From NCBI GenBank assembly GCA_916610825.1, contig OU744452.1, forward strand, positions 14,178,110-14,242,109: a stretch of DNA of 64,000 nt, read 5' to 3'. Below, one piece after another: positions 47,601 to 56,950 of the stretch. Each line of letters begins with the position of its first letter. Within the stretch, counting starts at the first letter, position 1. Under the pieces are notes generated by a model. That model was not told where the DNA came from. It made no database searches and was given only the letters and a program-made list of their open reading frames with translations. The position numbers were made by a program, and so were the translations under genes. Origin of the DNA: Haliclystus octoradiatus (taxonomy: Eukaryota; Cnidaria; Staurozoa; Stauromedusae; Haliclystidae).

Positions 47601-50600
47601 GAAATTCAACACCTTGAAAAAAGTTACTAGTGTGATATTGTTGGAAAAAGTTATCACCTTTCAACTTCCTGTTTTATTAGAATCAATCAAGCGAATAACT
47701 GTGAAATGAGATCTTCAGACAGGAGTGTTTTCAGAATTGTGTTTGTTTCAATATTACATTAAAAAAGCAGAATTTTTTTTAGCTTGAATAGAAAATCCTT
47801 AACTTTAAATAATAAACGTGATGTTTAGTTTGTATTTAGTTTGTATTATGTTTAGTTTTGTATGTATTTAGTATATTAGTTTTGTCGCACGCGTGTGATT
47901 TCAGGAATACAAGCCATGTGGGGCCATTTAACATTCATGAACTGTTCATGAACTGTTCATGAACTGTTTATGAACTCCTGAACTGTTTTTCCAGGGGTAA
48001 TAGGCTGCATATATCCTCGAACCCTGTCAAGTCAACAGCACAGAACTGTAATGAATAAAGAGTATTTGACTAAATCAGAAGAAATATTTCGACTTTCTAT
48101 TTTCAATTAAGAAAAATAACTAATTGGTTGAATGATCAAATAGAGAGAGAAAGACAAATTAATTATTTAACTACAATTGACATCTTATTCTATAAAAATG
48201 CCAATAAAGAAGTGAGAGATTAATTTGAAAATAAATATTTGAGAAATAATAAATGATATTCTAACCAAATTAATACCCAATAAGATAGACACAATAGTAG
48301 TAGCCTATAGCAGTCAATTTTAGACATTGTAAACATACATTAAATCGGGTTGTCATATTAACAGTAGTGATATTAACACACTGTAACAACATTTAGTTCT
48401 TTTTTAATATATTATCGTAATTTAAGGATAAATGTAAGTGGAAGTTTACTCTTCTCAGTATAATCCGGTCAACATGTTTTTAACAAATAAACAACAACAA
48501 CATACACGGCTTGGCAAACACATTATTGGCAAGAACTCATGCATGTGCAAAAACAATGATGTAACATTATATACGACTGAGAAGAACACACTTTGTGACG
48601 TAATAGACATACTATTTAGGTTTAGTATGTGACATGATATCCTAGAGCTAACGTTGACAGGGAGACTTAACTGGGAAGAGTAATACCCATTAAATCAGTG
48701 TAGCAAAACTTATTTAATTGAAGATATTTCAGCTTGCACCCTTGGCAAGGTAGAAATGTAGTATTGTCAGGGGTGGGACGGTTAACCGATTAGCTGTGGA
48801 CTATTTTAGTGCAAAATTTTAACTGAAGTTGTTTTGTCTTCAAGTCACATCAAACCTTTTTCAAAGTAGCATGCAGCAATATCCTCTGCTAGAATAGGTT
48901 TTCTGAAATTGGGGTCAATCCATAGGACTCCGTATTCGAAATTAAATGTCTGATAGCTCTACAAGTAGCTTGTTTGCAAATTCAACCTCATCTTAAGCAA
49001 AGTGTAGCATTTAAAATTTCCTTACGATAGTTTTTACTCCAGCCTACTACCTACTCTATAATCACTACGATCATACCTTGACACAAACAATTTTAATAAC
49101 ACCTTTCCAAATTACAGACGATGAACAAGGCTTGATAGCAAAGTAAACTTGTTCATGGGTGCTGTTGGCATGTGCTTTTAAACTAAGAAATAAGGAAAGT
49201 AAAATGATAAGTAGGCTACAAACATTTGGGATAACTAACAAATTCTTTTAGCTACTGACCAAGTTTAATGAGAAGATAAATTCATGTTATTTTCTTGACA
49301 GCCATTTTAGTTTGTAATTTTTAGTCTTATTATATAAGTCTTACCTCACGGTTGTGGTAGTGTGACCGTGAGTTGGTTTCTTTAATTGCATAAGGGCATT
49401 TCATGGCATGGTGATACCACCCTGAAAAAATTTTGGAGTCGGAATGTCTTTCTTATCATTGGCTAACATTTGACAAACACAAATCGCAAATCTATACTGG
49501 TAGTCAGTGGTCACAAATTATTTCAAAGTCTGCATTTTTACTATTTGCATGTCGATAGTTATGTAATACAGTAGCCACATGATATTAATAAGAACAATCA
49601 ATCAGATGTCCTGCAAGTCACTTGCCACGATTGAGAAGCAATCTTCTTGGGGCGAAGTGATACAAACCCGGGCGCAGGCCGCAAGCCGAAAGCTTCCTAA
49701 GCTTGCTATTGTATCAATAATTTTGATCTCAAATTTTACTCCTTGTATTGTTTTACGGGTAGACATACTTATATCTTGGAAATTAATTTAAAAGTGATTC
49801 AGAACATTTAAAAAATGCATATCAATCGGTTATTATTATTTGATTAGAAGTTTCTTCTTGAAACATTTTAAAGCAAAAGTCAATGGCAACAGTTTCTCAA
49901 ATTTATAAGTAATCTCAACGTCGTTTCGGCTAATGTCTTTAGCCATTTTCAAGAGAATAAAATTTTATAGTGTACATAATTATTTGTTATTATTTGTTTG
50001 AAATTTGAGGGGAATTTACCAACCAGGTTCTATGAGAAATGGTGAACAGCTGCAAAGCCAATCAAAATTGTTGAATTAGTGTTCAGCGTAACCCAACCTG
50101 CTTAAATGAAATTTGGATTCTGATTTGAACCATAAAAACTATTTATTGGTGAAAAATTGGTAACAGTTTTGGCCAAGTGCAAATTTGGATAAATGAAATG
50201 AAAATCGTTGGCAATTTTGACTTGCACTTAAGTGGAAATACATTGCAGTACACTGTGGTTGGTTTCTAGGCTACTAATCAAACATAGAAAGCATTTAACA
50301 TAAGTTATAATACAAGTACAGTACTTACGAATCATTCAAATTGGTAACAGCATCTAAGGTGAAGGAATAAAAAACAAATTTAGCATAACAAAGTCTAACA
50401 CTCTTCCCTCTTAAAAATTTGAACTTGATCCTGGTATTCTGCATTGAAGCTGAGGTCAATCTCTCTTTTTTCTAATCAATATTTGGCCTAAATAAACAGA
50501 GTTTAAAATATTCCCTCAAATGAGATCATCATCATTGCTAAAAGTATAAACATTTATTTGTGTTCAGATTGTTTACATTTTATTAATTAGGCCTAATTAA

Positions 50601-52036
50601 TTAGTTAATTAGTTAATTATCTGATGTCTTAATTATTTTTAGGTCTATTAATTCTGTTGTTTGTAATTGTGAGGTTTATTGTGTAACTTTTTCCTCTGTT
50701 GTGGAAGAAAAAAAATTGTGTTTTGTAAAGGGACAAGAAAATTCAAACAAGCCAAGTCAAGAAGAAAAGTAGTAAACTTATTAAAACTCAGGCATGGATT
50801 ATACGAGCAAACCGAATCTAATACATTTCAATTATTTCATTCATTCGAATTAAGTTTGCTGTTAGCGTGCTCCGTATAACGCAGTTGAGCTCGCCAATGT
50901 ATTAAGTTCGCATAGTCCAAGCGTGCTAACAGCGAACCTAATGCATTAAGCGCGCCTCCGCGTTATACGAGCGAACCGAATCAAATACACCTTTATCACA
51001 GACCCGTGACTGTCTCCGTAATTGCCTTTACATGGCAATAAACCGGGGGTTACAAATTTAAAAAAATTCAAGTCATTGTTCTATTGATGTTTCCATGGTG
51101 ACGTCTTTGATCCGTTCGTAATAGAACAACAAATAATTATGTAGATTATCATATCTACGAATTAAAATGTATTTGGCCAAATACAAATTACGTTTCAAAG
51201 AAAAAGCTTGATTAAATGCAAATAAATATAAAACATAAAATTTAATTTGCAAGAAATCAAAGTTATCATGAGGAAGATTTATATATTTTAGTATTATATA
51301 TATATATATATATATGTTCGCATGTATAACGCGGCGGGCGAACCTAATTCGATTAGGAGCGAGCTCAATTGCTATTAGGTTCGGTTCGCTCGTATAACCC
51401 ATGCCTCATACATTAAAGAACATGACATACCTGAATTAAGTAAATAAATAAAGCATAAAACATCGAGTCAAAACACAACCAAATGAAGAAATTCTCTTGT
51501 ATCTTTCTTTTGATATTTAGTAATGAAATGTTCTTTAATGTATGAGTTTTAATAAGTTTACTACTTTTCTTCTTGACTTGGCTTGTTTGACTTTTCTTGT
51601 CCCTTTACAAAACACAATGTTTTTTCTTCCACAACAGAGGAAGAAGTTAGACAATAAACCTCACAATTACAAACAACAGAATTAATAGACCTAAAAATAA
51701 TTAAGACATACCAGATAATTAACTAATTAATAAAATGTAAACAATCTGAAAACAAATAAATGTTTATACTTTTAACAATGATGATGATCTTATTTGAGGG
51801 AATATTTTAAACTCTGTTAAAAATGCCCTTGAACAAAGTGCCAGCTATTATCAGTTACAAGAAAGTGAGACAATTCACTTACCAACAAGACCTTCTCTTG
51901 TCAATGAACCCAATTCAGCATACAAGGCAGATTTACTTAGAAATAGTGATGCATTACATTGCAATTTAGTAACATTGTCTTTCACATGGAGTCTTTCTCC
52001 AACATGCTCCTTCAGCTTTGTCAGATGAGCTCCCAT
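41681..52036 (-). CDS. RNF141: RING-finger E3 ubiquitin ligase RNF141, complete
   Basis: Seven coding exons on the minus strand: 52,036-51,883, 50,353-50,329 (25 nt), 49,182-49,077, 46,554-46,405, 44,624-44,590 (35 nt), 42,959-42,846 and 41,813-41,681. All have GT-AG borders, all phases fit, and they total 717 nt or 238 residues (human RNF141 is about 230). N-terminus MGAHLTKL has Gly2, a likely N-myristoylation site. The middle has VYFAIKPCSSSVIWKGVIKI, matching the family's ALxxFEVQPGSDSSxFWKVV region. The C3HC4 RING uses C169, C172, C183, H185, C188, C191, C202 and C205 (ECCICMES, CAHGFCQDCIQEW, SCPTC). The C-terminal EFWEMPSIPPDHEID matches the RNF141 tail. Role: ubiquitin transfer, likely at membranes. 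Substrates unknown. Introns hold several MITEs and a large palindrome. Confidence 0.93.
43740..43905. repeat. GTTCATGAAC-family MITE, diverged, with (TTTTCATGGAG)3
   Basis: Inverted blocks of ATAGTTCATGAACATT and AATGTTCATGAACATT flank three tandem 11-bp units. Related to the elements at 44.99, 46.75 and 58.51 kb. Lies in the last long intron of RNF141. Confidence 0.6.
44990..45175. repeat. GTTCATGAAC-family MITE, diverged copy
   Basis: Starts near TGTGAAAACAGTTCATGGAC and ends near CCTTTTTCGCAGGGTT, with many TTCATGAAC units between. The ends match those of the copy at 58.51 kb, but the CCCCTG terminus is damaged on the left. Confidence 0.65.
45260..45444. mobile_element. MITE with CAGTGTAACCCGCTTA ends, TA target duplication
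   Basis: 22-bp terminal inverted repeats (CAGTGTAACCCGCTTAAGTG... and its inverse with one mismatch) bound 185 bp. TA lies on both sides (45,258-45,259 and 45,445-45,446). CAGT ends with TA duplication suit the pogo/Tigger branch of Tc1/mariner. No transposase. A degenerate relative lies at about 50,085-50,255. Confidence 0.85.
46749..47997. mobile_element. GTTCATGAAC-family MITE, split by a younger insertion
   Basis: Outer ends CCCCTGCAAAAAACAGTTCA and the inverse of TGAACTGTTTTTCCAGGGG, with TA on each side (46,747-46,748 and 47,998-47,999). The left part (to 46,872) and right part (from 47,915) are both made of TTCATGAACTG units. Between them lies a separate inverted-repeat element. Located in an RNF141 intron. 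Confidence 0.85.
46873..47914. mobile_element. Inverted-repeat element with GCTTGTATTCC ends, nested
   Basis: Ends GCTTGTATTCC(G)AGGCGTG and the inverse GGAATACAAGC. CATG is duplicated on both sides (46,869-46,872 and 47,915-47,918). Subterminal GC-rich palindromes (GTGCGATCGCACGCGC) stand out against an AT-rich interior of about 900 bp without a recognisable frame. CATG is its own complement, so the exact border can shift by a few bases. Superfamily unknown. Confidence 0.75.
50495..51818. repeat. Large palindrome in the RNF141 intron (arms about 290-310 bp)
   Basis: The left arm (50,495-50,790 plus 51,409-51,423) and right arm (51,529-51,818) are near-complementary over their whole length. 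Both contain AACAGAGTTTAAAATATTCC, TGTGGAAGAAAAAA, AAGAAAAGTAGTAAACTTAT and their inverses. A 105-bp spacer lies between. A 615-bp MITE splits the left arm. The right arm's outer end lies only 64 bp from the first coding exon of RNF141, so transcripts of the gene should fold a long hairpin there. Confidence 0.9.
50791..51405. mobile_element. Inverted-repeat MITE, GGCATGGATTATAC family
   Basis: Ends GGCATGGATTATACGAGC and the inverse of GCTCGTATAACCCATGCC. Target duplication TCA on both sides (50,788-50,790 and 51,406-51,408). Related by its ends (GGCxTGG.TTATAC) to the elements at 22.4, 52.25 and 53.2 kb and shares their internal AACCGGGGGTT. Non-coding. It split the left arm of the palindrome. 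Confidence 0.9.
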
Positions 52037-52249
52037 TACAATGATAGCGCCAAGGACGAAACGTCCACAATCGCAGAACGTACATCGATATCTAAAAAGC
52101 AATTGATGCATAATAATGTGCTGAATTGATTAATCCAGAGCAAAGCTGCATAGTGTACTTAGTTGACTCACATAAATTTGACCTCCAGTGTCTGAGTTTA
52201 ATAAATTTAGCCTTGAAAATAAGCAGAAATGACGCCATGACACACTTAA

Positions 52250-53012
52250 GGCCTAGGTTATACAACATGCCAGAAGCACACCGCGCCAAGGGTGTTGTGG
52301 CCTGCTGACTTCAGGTTTAAAATCATACAGCGTGCCACGACAGCGTGCTATAGTTTTGTGTGTTTTACATGGGGCATGAGATTATGTTCTTGAGCGCTAA
52401 AATTCAATATGGCTAGCGTGTCTTGTACATGAAATTATTGCTTTTTTCAAATAGACGGACTGTTTACCAATTGGCTAAATTCTTGTTATTTTCTTTGAGT
52501 ATGCAAATGAAGATTCAATATATGCAAAATATAAAAATAGAATTACGTAGCTGTTACTTATAATTTCAAGATCTAGATTGATCAATCACAGACGTAGGAG
52601 AGATAATTTTGCACCAAAATTTATAATTTACTGGTAGTTTATTAAAAAATAAAGCATAATTAGTTTTGGCAATTCTTATAGTTGTGCAATCACTGCATTG
52701 TGAGCTCATTGCTTGGATTTACAACATACACCTCAATGCCATCTATAATTGCAAACGACATCACCATGGCAATCGATTCTAAAATGAGGCGATTTATTTT
52801 ATTTTAAATACACAACCCCCAGTTTTATCTAAAAATAGCGTTTCCGGTTATGTCTGGAAACCTAGCACGGCTTGGCTCGCTCAAAACCAGCAAGCCAGAG
52901 CATTTGGAGCGAGCCAGCATCAAGACACTGCGCCAATCCAAGTCAGACCAGCGCGCCAAGAGCGTGCTTGGAAATAATCCTGGCGCAGCTGGCACGCTGT
53001 ATAACCTAGGCC
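52250..53012. mobile_element. Inverted-repeat MITE, GGCCTAGGTTATAC family
   Basis: Ends GGCCTAGGTTATACAACATG and the inverse of CTGTATAACCTAGGCC. The left flank is TTAA and the right flank is AAA, so a 3-bp duplication is possible but degraded. The right side is rich in GCCAGC/GCGC subterminal units. Contains a diverged form of the AACCGGGGGTT motif (AACTGGGGGTT, minus strand, about 52,813). Lies in intron 1 of RNF141. Confidence 0.8.
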
Positions 53013-53205
53013 AAACATATCCGCTATGATTTTGTCTCTGATTGTGCAATACTTAGCCGCCATGATTCCTAACCGGTATAGCGTAATCTTAGCCTTAAAA
53101 CCTGCATACAACAATATCACAGTATAGGCTTACTTTTTCATGATAGTTGCAAAACACAATTTTTGCACATGTAAGAAATATGACTGTCCTTGATACCTGA
53201 GCTAA

Positions 53206-53965
53206 GTCCTGGATTATACAGCGCGCTTTCGAGCGTGCCATGCTTTCTTTTACAGTAAATTGAAAGTTGGCTCGCTGTCGGCGCGCCCGTCTAACTTGAC
53301 ACGGCTTGCTGTCATTAGCACGGCGCGCTCCAAATCGAAAGCTCGCATAGGAAGAGTGTGCTTTCACTTGAAGGCGAACTTTCATTTCGACATTCCAGGG
53401 ATTCCTCTCACCATATTTGGTAAAAACCGGGGGTTGATGTCGAGAAAGAAATGTCTAGCCTCTTTTTCTCAGCCGTTGCCTAGATACAGTTCCGTTTTGC
53501 AAATAAACAGATGAATAAACATTGATTTTCTTTTGAATTATAATCGAAATCCACAAAATAATAATAGGGAAACTACTCAGAGCATCTGTACTTCTCAATT
53601 GAAGAAGAGAAAACTTTCAAATAGTATTAATTAGACAAGGTTATATATATATGCTCTGCAGATTAGATATAAGCCACTGTCTTGTATTTGTAGGACCATG
53701 GTAGGTTAAAAAACTATCATTGTACGATAATCACAACTATTTTGATGGCGAATTGTGATAAAAATCATTTTTTGAAGCAATAAATTTATTTCACGAAAAG
53801 CGTATAGGCTACTTGTCAATCAAAAGTCTTGTAAGATATTTTCTCACACGTTATCATGTAATTCACAGGAAGTTTTTACACAACTTTTGAGGACGGCTCG
53901 CTGTATAACTAGACATTTTCAAAAGCGTGCGCCTTCAAATGAAAGCGCGCTGTATAATCCAGGCC
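53206..53965 (+). mobile_element. Inverted-repeat DNA transposon (MITE), GGCCTGGATTATAC family, copy 2
   Basis: Same ends and nearly the same interior as 22,393-23,092, in the same orientation, with TAA duplicated on both sides (53,203-53,205 and 53,966-53,968). Differences include a GTCC start, an extra GAGCGTGCCATGCTTTC segment near the left end and about 55 extra bp near 53,586. Lies in intron 1 of RNF141. Confidence 0.9.
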
Positions 53966-54697
53966 TAATTTCACAAGATATGATCTACAGACAGACCATT
54001 GTGAAAATGTGAAGTAGGCATACTCACGATTAGCTAAGCAGTTAATTATTTACAATTTTAACACTGTCTAATTGTCTACTTTTATAGCACGTAAATAGTC
54101 TAGGGCTAGGCTGGCTAACAATCAGCTGATATATGCCTACTATATGGTGATGTTGTTAGGGACCCTAACTTAGGGTTATCTGAACATCACGGAATTTCAT
54201 AATGATATTGTTATAAGGTCAACAATATGAGAGTTGATTGATCAAAAACTTGTTAAAACGATTATTACCCAGGACAGGACTAGGCCTACTGACTCTATGC
54301 TATCAACGTAGACTACTTCAAATGAGACAACATTGCCAGGCAACATTGACATTGTAAATCTTAATTTAAATTACAATTAAGTATATCATATGTCAACCAC
54401 GTATTAGTGTAATGTTTTTGGGATAAAAATAAACTCAATAGGCCTAGTGAATCAATGATACGCAAACTAGTCACTACTGACGACTAGACGAGTGACGAGC
54501 ATGTCGTTTGTTTAGGGTTAAGAAAAAAATCATCTCGTTTCTTTACTACGCACGGGTTTTAAAATGATAAAAAGCATGATTAATGAAGAAAAACTATATC
54601 GGCATATGTTGTGTAACTTAAGGCATTTCTATGAATGGGCTATGTGAAATTAGATCAAAAATATACATTTGGATAAACATATTTGAAAATTGCTTAC

Positions 54698-54800
54698 CTT
54701 CGCGTTCTTGTTGTGTAGGGATATTTTTGTAAATTTCGTAAGCGCAGCCGCAGAGACTTGGGACTTAGCACGGGACTTAGGAGACAAAAGTGACGTCACT
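54698..54800 (-). other. RNF141: Probable 5' untranslated exon of RNF141
   Basis: A consensus donor (CGCGAAG/GTAAGC, exon end 54,698) follows a stretch with locally higher GC. It is the only good minus-strand donor between the first coding exon and the next gene. The coding exon at 52,091 begins with an acceptor and has 55 nt of leader before ATG, so at least one untranslated exon upstream is required. The 5' limit is a guess. Confidence 0.55.
54791..54798. promoter_or_regulatory. CRE palindrome TGACGTCA near the RNF141 first exon
   Basis: A perfect TGACGTCA, the full CREB/ATF site, lies about 93-100 bp upstream (in gene direction) of the first-exon donor. It is placed where a proximal promoter or the start of the leader is expected. 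By chance an 8-mer occurs about once per 65 kb, so position is what makes it notable. Confidence 0.4.
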
Positions 54801-55099
54801 CTACAAAGTCGCTTTATTCGAACTGAGTTTGTGTTAACCGTCACGAATATCCGAGGGCTGAGATCAGAAACATCTTTTTTCTCCCACGTTATTTGGGATA
54901 TTTTTAAGGAAAAAGGTTGCTGAATTAAAACGTTAATGAATTGGACTAGAAATTAACATATTTGTTTGAATGTTACTATTTATACCGTACTGCAATAATA
55001 ATAATAATAACAATAATAATATAATAATATTAATAGTGGGATTGTTCCACACCAGTTGTTGGTATAGTGCTAAATGAAATTAATCAGAGCATTTCATAT

Positions 55100-55158
55100 A
55101 ATGAGAATCAAAAATGAAACATGTTAGATTTACGCATGTTTCATTCTTGACTCTCATT
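55100..55158. repeat. Short inverted repeat, 24-bp stem, 11-nt loop
   Basis: AATGAGAATCAAAAATGAAA-CATG pairs with CATG-TTTCATTCTTGACTCTCATT with two mismatches. Flanked by ACCGTACTG(C/T)AATAAT on both sides (about 54,985 and 55,161). Could be a small MITE relic or a hairpin RNA. Confidence 0.6.
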
Positions 55159-55794
55159 CTACCGTACTGTAATAATGTTGCTTCACTGGGGATACAATGG
55201 TCTGAAAATTTATTTATTCAATATACCGGATCACGAACTTTTTAATGTCATACCGATCCCGGGGGCTACAAGCTCCATACTCTTGGCCTGTCTTTCAAAT
55301 ATTTAAGGGTACGGCCCTTAACAAACAAATTTTCAGAGTATTCTTTGCCATAGAATGTTTTGAGGTACACTTTTCGTCTTTTCCCCAATTTTAAGCTTTT
55401 TCTCCATAAACTTTTCTACTCAAAAAATAATTTTTTCATTTCTTCAAGGAAATATATGTCCTTGTAAAATATAGTTGGGAAGCCGCGATAGATATGCATA
55501 TTAAAATCTCAAATGCACTATTTTGGCATTTATCATTTATCCACAAACCGGGTTAGCTATTGGCTGTTCTTCCCATAGGGTGTTTGGTTAATTTTTGTTA
55601 ATGTATTTTGAATCGTGTGTGAGTTTTAATGGCCCATCCTCACGTTTTCATCATAATTTAAAATGTTTATTTGTTTTAATACTTAATTTATCAATTACTA
55701 TATACATATTCAATTAATTTAAATTTCGCACAATGTAAACGAGCAACATCGCTCATATTATCCTGCGAAATAGAATAAAATTCAAACTGGCCGC

Positions 55795-55835
55795 GGTCTA
55801 GTGCCCTAACCATTACACTAAGGCCATATAAGTTT
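55795..55835 (-). pseudogene. tRNA 5'-half-like fragment
   Basis: Minus strand GGCCTTAGTGTAATGGTTAG followed by GGCACTAGACCGCGGCC resembles the acceptor, D arm and anticodon stem of a tRNA, with an A-box-like TAGTGTAATGG. The T arm is absent. Adjacent to a LINE 3' terminus in the opposite orientation. Confidence 0.3.
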
Positions 55836-56950
55836 ACCTTATAAGTTTAAAATTGTGCTCCAGTCAAATAACAAATTCTGGATAATTGGGCACATCAGCC
55901 ATTTGATACAGTGGACTGACATGCCATGGCTACATGTGCCCCTTTCTGGATAGTACTTTTGTAAGCTGTATTATTACAAAATTCCACACTATTACAGTGT
56001 GGTGGTGTAGCCTCAGCTCCATATTAAAAAATAATTAATAATAACTCGCGTGAATAGCCTCGCTATCATGTATATATTAAAGGTAAACTAATTCCCTACG
56101 TGTAGTCAGCATTGCATCGATCTTTATTATGAACCCATCGTTTTGAATATAACCAACACTGAACTCTTAACAGAAAACCACCAAACAAAATAATGCAGCC
56201 TCAGCAACAGTCTATACATTCTCCAAAATTCTATTCTGTCACACAAATCCCCATCCCACCGGTTAATGATCATGTATATAGGGATAACGGTGACATAATT
56301 GTGATGAGAATGTTGGCCAATGTTGAGGATATACTTTCTATTCTAATGTGTAACTCTCCTAGACTGAATTCATGCATAACTTCGGTTCAGAATGTCACAA
56401 TTATGGTGACATATAGATGTCATCATTTTGTTATTGGTTTATTATAATAATGCTTATACCACAGTGACTTACACTGAATCTTGAACTAGCTATAACAGGC
56501 AAAGGAATTTCCTTGTTCACTGGGCAATTACTGATGACGGCTATATGGCCAGAATCAAGTGCTTGTTGCTGCTACGTCTGTCTGGATTGCGCTTGCGCAA
56601 TTTTGACTACTATTGACTTGAGATGTCTATACTATTTGGGAATTAGCTGCTCACTGCAGAACGGTAGTTAGAGCACTCTGGTATAGCAAAGATGGGTTTT
56701 CATGCGACAAAATTCCACCATATCGACTAACTCATCACGACTTGGTTATATAGCACGAAAGTACGCTAGAATTTTCCCTTGTTCACTGAACAGTACTGAC
56801 GAAGATTAATGGCCAGAAACTATAGTACATCGCTGCTGTTATATATCATGTATAAGTATTTTAAGTGAGACTAAATCTTTATCAAACATTTCAAATTATT
56901 GATCACATATTCACAAAATGAACTTATTATTATGTTATTATAAGAGTTAT

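Larger units (their letters stand above)
54930..56945. other. Interval between RNF141 and the secreted-protein gene
   Basis: Holds an AAT-rich run (about 54,994-55,035), a 24-bp-stem hairpin (55,100-55,158), a diverged repeat (55,310-55,500) and a LINE 3' terminus (about 55,735-55,790, ATGTAAACGAGCAACATCGCTCATATT-like ending in ATAAAATTC). A tRNA-like scrap is at 55,795-55,835 on the minus strand. No gene. Confidence 0.5.

Noticed and set aside
49660..49735. GC-rich block with GATACAA...TTGTATC inverted words
   Set aside because: The inverted words are too short (7-8 bp) and the block has no second copy, so no element could be supported.
51875..52111. Reading the first RNF141 coding exon from codons upstream of ATG 52,036 (CTFCDCGRF as a zinc-binding motif)
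   Set aside because: That part lies upstream of the MG start that matches the family N-terminus. The region 52,037-52,091 is leader and the rest upstream is intron.
54690..54923. Plus-strand 77-codon frame at the RNF141 promoter
   Set aside because: It overlaps the inferred leader exon and CRE on the other strand, has no domain, and its start is in an intron-like AT-rich part.
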